The translations under genes and the position numbers were made by a program. 64,000 bases of DNA from Arctopsyche grandis (lineage: Eukaryota; Arthropoda; Insecta; Trichoptera; Hydropsychidae): NCBI RefSeq assembly GCF_051622035.1, contig NC_135362.1:27215001-27279000 (forward strand), read 5' to 3'. Shown here in pieces: positions 58,129 to 64,000 of the stretch (its first letter is position 1; every line of letters begins with the position of its first letter). The notes beneath the pieces are model-generated. The model was not told the DNA's origin, made no database searches, and saw only the letters and a program-made list of their open reading frames with translations.

Positions 58129-59008
58129 AATTAATGATATTTATGTTCCGTCACTTTTCAAGCCGTCTCTCGGCCAATTTACGCAAAATAAGTAATACAG
58201 ATAACAATTATCTAGTTTACTTGTGTTTATTGCTGCTTCGTAAATTGCTTTCAATGAAAAAAAAAACGTTAATTTTTAATCTTTGTCATAACGCAGAGGT
58301 ATATATGTACAGGCTTTTGTTTCCATTTGTGCGTTTGGATGCCTAAGTAATAACACGAAAGTTCACAGGGGTTGAATTTGGTGATTTAACCCCCCCTTAA
58401 ATTAGCTAAACGAATGTCGAGGTCGGCTTGTAAGAGTAATTTCATCAAAAAGATAAAATTGAGAAGTACAATATATACACATAAACATATTACATGCTCG
58501 ATTAATAGTATAGATACAGTTCTACTTTTTTTTTGCAATTACATTTATCTCTCACAGTTAACATTTTACACTGATCGCCCGTTATGATGAAAATGTGCAG
58601 ATGATGATGTCAATGTTTGTCCGTAATCAAATAGGAATTGTTTTTTCACTCACATTAAAAATATACACTCATCAAGTTTAACGTTACGGTTTTTTTGTTT
58701 TTATTAAATTTAAATCTTAACATGTTTCTGTTCAAAATGAAGAAACACTCAAGATGTCCACATTATAGCTATCACACTTTAATATTTTAAAAAACTATCT
58801 CCAACTATTTAGCGTACAAAGTCGCAGTCGTGTGGTTCGGAAGTGTCAAATAAATTCAATTGGTATATAAAATCACAGATTTTTTTTGGTGAATATACAC
58901 AATACATATTATTTGGGTTCAAATTAATACATTAATCGCGTGCTGTTGTTAGTCTCGGTCACTACGACTTTGTACGTCGCTTCGGTGAATACCCGTGTGT
59001 GCACATAC

Positions 59009-59068
<60 letters not shown>

Positions 59069-59352
59069 ATATTTACACTTCTGTTGATATATCTACATAT
59101 ATGTGCAGAAATGTATATATCTGTATATAAATAGTATGTGGATATTATAATATTTTTAATAAAAAAATATTTTACTTTTATCCAGCTTCCACCTCTACTT
59201 GGTTCACCGATTGTGTATTTATTATTAGTTATATACTTGTATTTCATTTATGTATGTATTATTGAAAACTTAAATTTTTCTCTTGATGTCTTTATATACA
59301 AATGGATTCAATGTTCATTATCATCATAACTGGAAGAATTTTTTTTTTCATT

Positions 59353-59424
<72 letters not shown>

Positions 59425-59573
59425 AATTGTCAAATTTATGTGTCTAGGGAGAAAACATTTATGTCCAATCACTCGTTCACAAGCGAAAGCACTATCGTGT
59501 CACAATCACAGCCTCATTTACTCCAAAACCTATTTTTTATTATGTGTAAGTGTGTATGTGTTTGTGTTATAAA
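57946..59573. other. AT-rich spacer with TA microsatellites
   Basis: (TA)n runs at about 58088-58124, 59011-59066 and 59358-59420. ORFs reading as alternating Tyr/Ile are microsatellite artefacts. No gene seen. Confidence 0.7.
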
Positions 59574-59643
59574 CAGGGCCGGCCCTAAAATGAATAATTC
59601 AATATCATAAACCCGTAAAATCCCGTTCAACCGGCCGGCCCTG
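59574..59643. repeat. 70-bp MITE with hAT-like ends
   Basis: CAGGGCCGGCCC at one end and GGCCGGCCCTG at the other, about 45 bp between. No matching 8-bp flanks. Confidence 0.6.
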
Positions 59644-60450
59644 ATTTTATTATTAAATATATAAAGTGTCACTATTAATATCACTATGTTTATTACTCTT
59701 CATCATCATAATAATAATAATACACATTTTTAAAATCCAACAAATATTTTTGTAAAATATATATTTTCGTGTACATATATATATATGTATATATGTAGTA
59801 TTCTGTATTAAATCGAAAAATAAAATAAATCAATACTCTCAGGCTTCTTGACGCATAATTGCATCGTCCCATTGCATATTTTGTCATATATAGAAAATAA
59901 TCGTCAATTTATTTGTATCAATTAATTATATATTCAAAACAAAATATGGATTCATTTATACTTGATGAAACAATACTGTGCATTTTTATATATTTTATTA
60001 GAAATATCTAAACCCTGTATCTAATTATAGCAGAAATTCACAAAATATATTAATATTTTATTGATAATCCCCACGAATGAACGTTTCTTTTCAAAATGTC
60101 TACTTTTTAAATAGAAAAAGAAACGCTAAACAAATGAAACATTTTATTCAATGAATCGTCGTTCAAAATTTTTGTTCTTCATGCATGATTATTATATTAA
60201 ATAATATATTGTATATATATATAGTGAGTCTTGTCTTACAAATTTGCGTACTTATTTGGTTTTTTCCTTATTTTTTCAGCTGTAAACCTAATTTTACCCC
60301 GTCGTATGGCACACCTTCCACGCACGCTTCTAAACACTATGTGTGGGTATTCAAATTTTCGGTAATGTGCTGTGTTTCTAGGAGGTAGGTTAATACATTT
60401 ATTTTTCTTTCATTGTAGTTTGATTGGCCGGGCTTAAATTAATTATTTGC

Positions 60451-63400
60451 TCATCCTATCGGATTCAACGCAATCGAGTCGAAGCCGTCGTGCTGTGGCG
60501 ACGGGTGCGAATCTGGAGTCACCGTGCAGTGCGACGAACTTGGAGTGTGAGTGCCGTTAGACGGTGTCGGTATGAGGCTGGTGCCCTCGGCTGAATATAC
60601 GTTTGTTACTCTTTCCTGAAACCAAATCGTATATTTGTACATAATAGACAATTACAAAATCAAAGCTACCGACAATTCCTAATAACATCAAGGGCGAAAA
60701 CACACAGTGGTATGGGACGTCACGTGTCCTTGGCTTAACATTGGGTGTACTTGCACGTGCAGAATGCGGGTCCACCTTACAGCACAAACTATGAATTGAT
60801 GAAGACTCAAAAAATGAACTCGCACCAAAGCATTATGATTAGGATTGGAAGTAGACGGTTTACGGGAAGAGTACGCGTGTATGCGTGAGATTCATGAGAG
60901 AAGCCTACGAAACCGTCTACACCCACTCCTAATCTTAATGCTTTGGTACGAGTTCATTTTTCGAGTCTTCATCAAATCTAAGTATATGCCGTAAGTAAAG
61001 GCCACCGACAGAATGCAAATGTTTGGTAGGTCGCACGTGTATGCATATCCATATGCCACCGACAAGTTTCTCCTACATTTCTTCAAATATGGGATTCACC
61101 GTTATCGATCACTGTCAAGCAAGGATAAAATATCACCAAAAACACTCCAGGGGGTGATTTTTGGGACTGTGTACCATGTATATGGAAGAGGGATCCTGCG
61201 TTTTTTCACATGTTTAAAAGTACCTAAAAAATAAAGCACGTACCACGTACCACTCAGTGTGTTTTCGCCCTAATAAATCATTAAATCTATGGGGGGGGGG
61301 AAGAAATGAAGTGACGGTGTGGTTTGATGCACGACCTTATAATGTCTCTTCATACTGGCACACAGTCAGGCAATTGCATATAAAATTATTTGCTACATTG
61401 TATATGGACACATTCATATGATCCGTGATGTGTACGTGTACAGCAGTGGCCGACAAAATCTATTCATACTTTACAACAGTACATGTCACCGTAACGTATC
61501 AAGCAAAATCGGTTTTCTATGGCCACTTTGGAAATATTCACGCGTACTAACGAAAGCGCGCATGCGCATATGAATATTTTCTGAAACGTCATATTGTAAC
61601 ATTATTGATTCGACGATACGTTGCAAGCAATATTGCGCCGTATCGTCGCGCACTCGGCCAAAACGAGTCTGAATGTGCGCTGCCGTATAGTATGAATAGA
61701 AGTACTCTTTTTCGTGCATTGCTGTACTGAGCTGTTGTCTTACAGTGCTGGATAGTATTAATAGACCTGTAATGCCAGGAAGTCAAGTGGTAGCCACCAA
61801 CTTGGTCAGATCGGTCCCTATCACGCTGGGTTCACTAGATATGGAGGCGAAAGGAATGAAATGATGATGAGGTTTAAACCACAACTATTTAATATAACGA
61901 GGAGAGATAGGAAACGGAATACGTGGGTGAGAAGTATGACATTTTTAGTTGATATAGTAGAGGGAGTGAAGAGACAACAAACGAAAGGACGACAGCTGGA
62001 CAAAATAAGTGCTAGAATGATACCCGATAGATTGTAAAAGAGTGAAAGTGATGGACGAAATTAGAAAAAAATGTGTGGGGAGAAGTAGATGAAAGTTGCC
62101 CAAAATAGAGACGAATGGAAGGGTGTTGAGAGGGGGGGCTTCATCCAGCAGTGAATGGTGAATGGCTGTAAATGATGATGATGATGATGCTCACATGTGA
62201 TTAGTCGTAATATGATTGTATTAGAGAATTTCCTTAATATTTATTTTTAAAAATACCATCTTTTTATTTTCTGCATCGTATTTCAAATCGAAAATAACTT
62301 TTGATAGTAGAAATGTTTCTAAGGAGAAGGTTTGATTTCAACTGGTTTTGTTTGAAAAATGCCATAAGAGAATTCAGAGAAATTATATATACAGGTGATT
62401 GTATGGGAAATCGTTTGAACCAAATTAGTTGGAGTGACTATTTCCTTGCTACTGCCGATATCTTACTGCAAGCCGACTCCAATTAATATTTTGCATTCTC
62501 TTTGAATGTTAGACAATTAACAATTATTAATTGTAATATATAATATAGATAATTGTGACATTCCATTAACATTCTAAATCCTGGTTATATTGTCCTAAGA
62601 GTATTTTTAACCCTTTGAGTGCTGATGTCTTTTCTGTTGAAAGCCCGCAACGTTGAAAATTTCGCAAACATTTCCAACTAGAATTATTTAGAAATCCAAT
62701 AGAAAGCTGGTATAAAAATTCTAGCCAATCCAAACAAACCCTAGATAACTACTGCCAAGGATTTCGAGTTTGTAAAGGTGTGTTTAGACTGTCTTATATA
62801 TCTTGCAACAATATAAAATAAATAAAAGAAGTCTATTAATGAATGTATTTTACAAAAACTAGTTCCATATTCATTGTTATTAAAATGTAATGGTCACAAT
62901 CTAAATGCCAAGCCACAATCTAAAATACTCGGCAGTTAGGGATTCCCATTGAAAAATTCTGCTATGGTTATGAATTCAGAAATTCTGGTGTAAACCAGTC
63001 TTTATAAACACTGACACGGATTACACGACCCCTGTTCAATGCATTTTTTTTCAATGCTACCTGGAAAGGCTTATTTGGTAGTTTTTCATCGGCGTTTTTC
63101 AGGTCCATGCACTTGTTGGCAAAGCGCCGATCGGCGTTGGTCAGCATTCAAAGGGTTTAGGATATACCTGAACTTGAGTCAAGCCTATTTTTTTTATACC
63201 CAATTTTGAAATGAATTTGAAAATCAATAAGATATATTTTGCATTACCTGAGAACGGTCGTATTTGAATATCTGGAAACGATTGTTCCGACGTCTATCAG
63301 TGTTTCCTATAGGTATACCAGTTCCATCATTATTGCAGCTGTAATTCGGATTCGGGAAAGAAATTACACGCTTCCCCCTACCATTATACTCCTTCACTGA

Positions 63401-64000
63401 CTGTTGTTTCTTGTGGAACAAAACTAGAGTAAACATTCAAAAAGTGATTTAGACACAAGTTGACCATCAATGCGATGCGTATGAAATGCAAATTATACAT
63501 TATACTTACTGAAAAATCCGATAATAATGACTATCAAAAGCAACACAGTCGCCACCATCGTGATTATGACAATTGACATTGGTATTCCAGACTCTTTCCT
63601 TTGCGTCGGCTTGTTGGGTTTGGTTTGATTGTAGATTTCGGCCACCGTGAAGCGATCGTCGTACTCCTTCTCCTGGTCGTACTCGTCCGGAGCAATGTCG
63701 GAACCAGGCCTCGTCATCGGTACCCATTTTACAGGTACTGTTAAAAATAAAAATCATTCACAGAACAATATACATACATAGGATCATAATTTGACTAAAA
63801 ATATATTACCTGAGAGGCACAACTTTCCATCTGGAATATCAGGACATGCACAAGTATAATTTTCACCGCCGAATAAACACAAATGACTGCAACCTCCGTT
63901 GTTTTCCTTGCATGGATTCCAGCCTTTCTGCCTCGACTCGGACACAGCTTTTATTTCCATCACTAGCTCTAGATCCGTCTTTATGGCTGTTACATTTTTG
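60451..64000 (-). CDS. LDL-receptor-related protein, C-terminal part (LRP4-like?)
   Basis: Minus strand, 5' end outside the window. Exons: beyond 64000 to 63810, 63737-63510, 63423-63248, 60615-60451; phases agree. The first visible exon ends a beta-propeller segment and gives an EGF-like module ([34 protein letters not shown]) with its six cysteines. The next holds a juxtamembrane Asp/Glu/Thr-rich stalk and one membrane segment ([20 protein letters not shown]). The third is cytoplasmic, with the endocytosis motif NPNY (ISFPNPNYS) and [11 protein letters not shown]. The last gives [20 protein letters not shown], a Ser/Thr/Pro/His tail ending ALNPIG. Known for the family: EGF next to YWTD propellers binds ligands; NPxY recruits PTB adaptors for clathrin uptake. 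The LRP4 assignment is a guess; arrow-type PPPSP motifs are absent. The last intron (2.6 kb) is packed with repeats. Confidence 0.8.
60691..61271. mobile_element. DNA element with inverted ends and large internal hairpin
   Basis: Ends AGGGCGAAAACACAC and GTGTGTTTTCGCCCT. Inside, 60796-60862 and 60909-60975 are inverted arms of about 67 bp (TTGATGAAGACTCAAAAAAT and inverse) with a 46-nt loop. Fragment related at 7176-7330. No frame. Confidence 0.75.
61815..62190 (+). mobile_element. RTE-like LINE 3' end fragment
   Basis: Sense strand keeps remnants such as [17 protein letters not shown] and [12 protein letters not shown], then TGATGATGATGATG. That is the usual end of a group of RTE elements with TGA-repeat tails. 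Lies opposite to the host gene. Confidence 0.6.
62330..62606. repeat. Inverted duplicate of 20005-20285
   Basis: TATACAGGTGATTGTATGGG, GCAAGCCGACTCCAATTAAT and ATTAACATTCTAAATCCTGG are the reverse complement of the 20005-20285 flank. Confidence 0.78.
62611..63154. mobile_element. piggyBac-like TTAA element, copy 3 (inverted)
   Basis: Starts after TTAA (62607-62610) with CCCTTTGAGTGCTGATG and ends CAGCATTCAAAGGG before TTTA. Inverse of copies 1 and 2, including GCGCCGATCGGCGTT. It keeps the unbroken ATTCATAAC site that is interrupted in copy 2. Confidence 0.8.

Noticed and set aside
58071-59610. ORFs of alternating Tyr and Ile
   Set aside because: They translate TA dinucleotide microsatellites.
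61013-61234. 73-aa ORF in the receptor gene's last intron
   Set aside because: It lies inside the repeat element at 60691-61271 and has no counterpart in the fragment at 7176-7330.

Overview
AT-rich animal DNA, most likely from an insect. Genes have many short introns with GT/AG borders. A ZAD-type zinc-finger gene is present, a family expanded mainly in insects. The spacers are full of arthropod-style mobile elements and dispersed ACATATGTACATA-type simple sequence. Nothing bacterial or viral in layout is seen.

Genes, left to right: (1) 20390-20616, minus: a 5' coding exon of an unrecognised acidic Ser-rich protein, with a GC-rich presumptive promoter to its right. (2) 23240-25829, minus: a complete VAMP7 (longin R-SNARE), 4 coding exons, 218 aa. 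(3) 27518-28686, plus: a ZAD + C2H2 zinc-finger gene that looks damaged. (4) 37600-41848, plus: a complete BTB-BACK-Kelch protein, 10 coding exons, 563 aa. (5) 45070-53869, plus: a complete sorting nexin 25 / snazarus-type gene, 16 coding exons, 983 aa. (6) 60451 to beyond 64000, minus: the 3' part of an LDL-receptor-related receptor (EGF module, one membrane segment, NPxY tail). Genes 2 and 5 both act in membrane traffic or organelle contact; I see no operon-like link between any of the genes.

The remaining sequence (1-20 kb and the spacers and introns) is dominated by repeats: a tRNA-derived SINE family (about 11 copies), LINEs of a CR1/Jockey-like type and of RTE/BovB type, fold-back elements with 9-bp target duplications, piggyBac-like TTAA elements, a hAT-like element, Helitron-like 3' ends, and a few LTR-like fossils.

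The most interesting signal is a 3'-terminal RNA-like hairpin shared by the LINE and the SINEs. The stem sequence differs completely between three groups but stays paired, while a 20-21 nt loop (GCATTGGGG..ACCTGTAA-like) is conserved. The same SINE body carries two different stem types. This looks like a structured retroposition tag recognised through its loop and shape, shared by a LINE and its SINE parasites.
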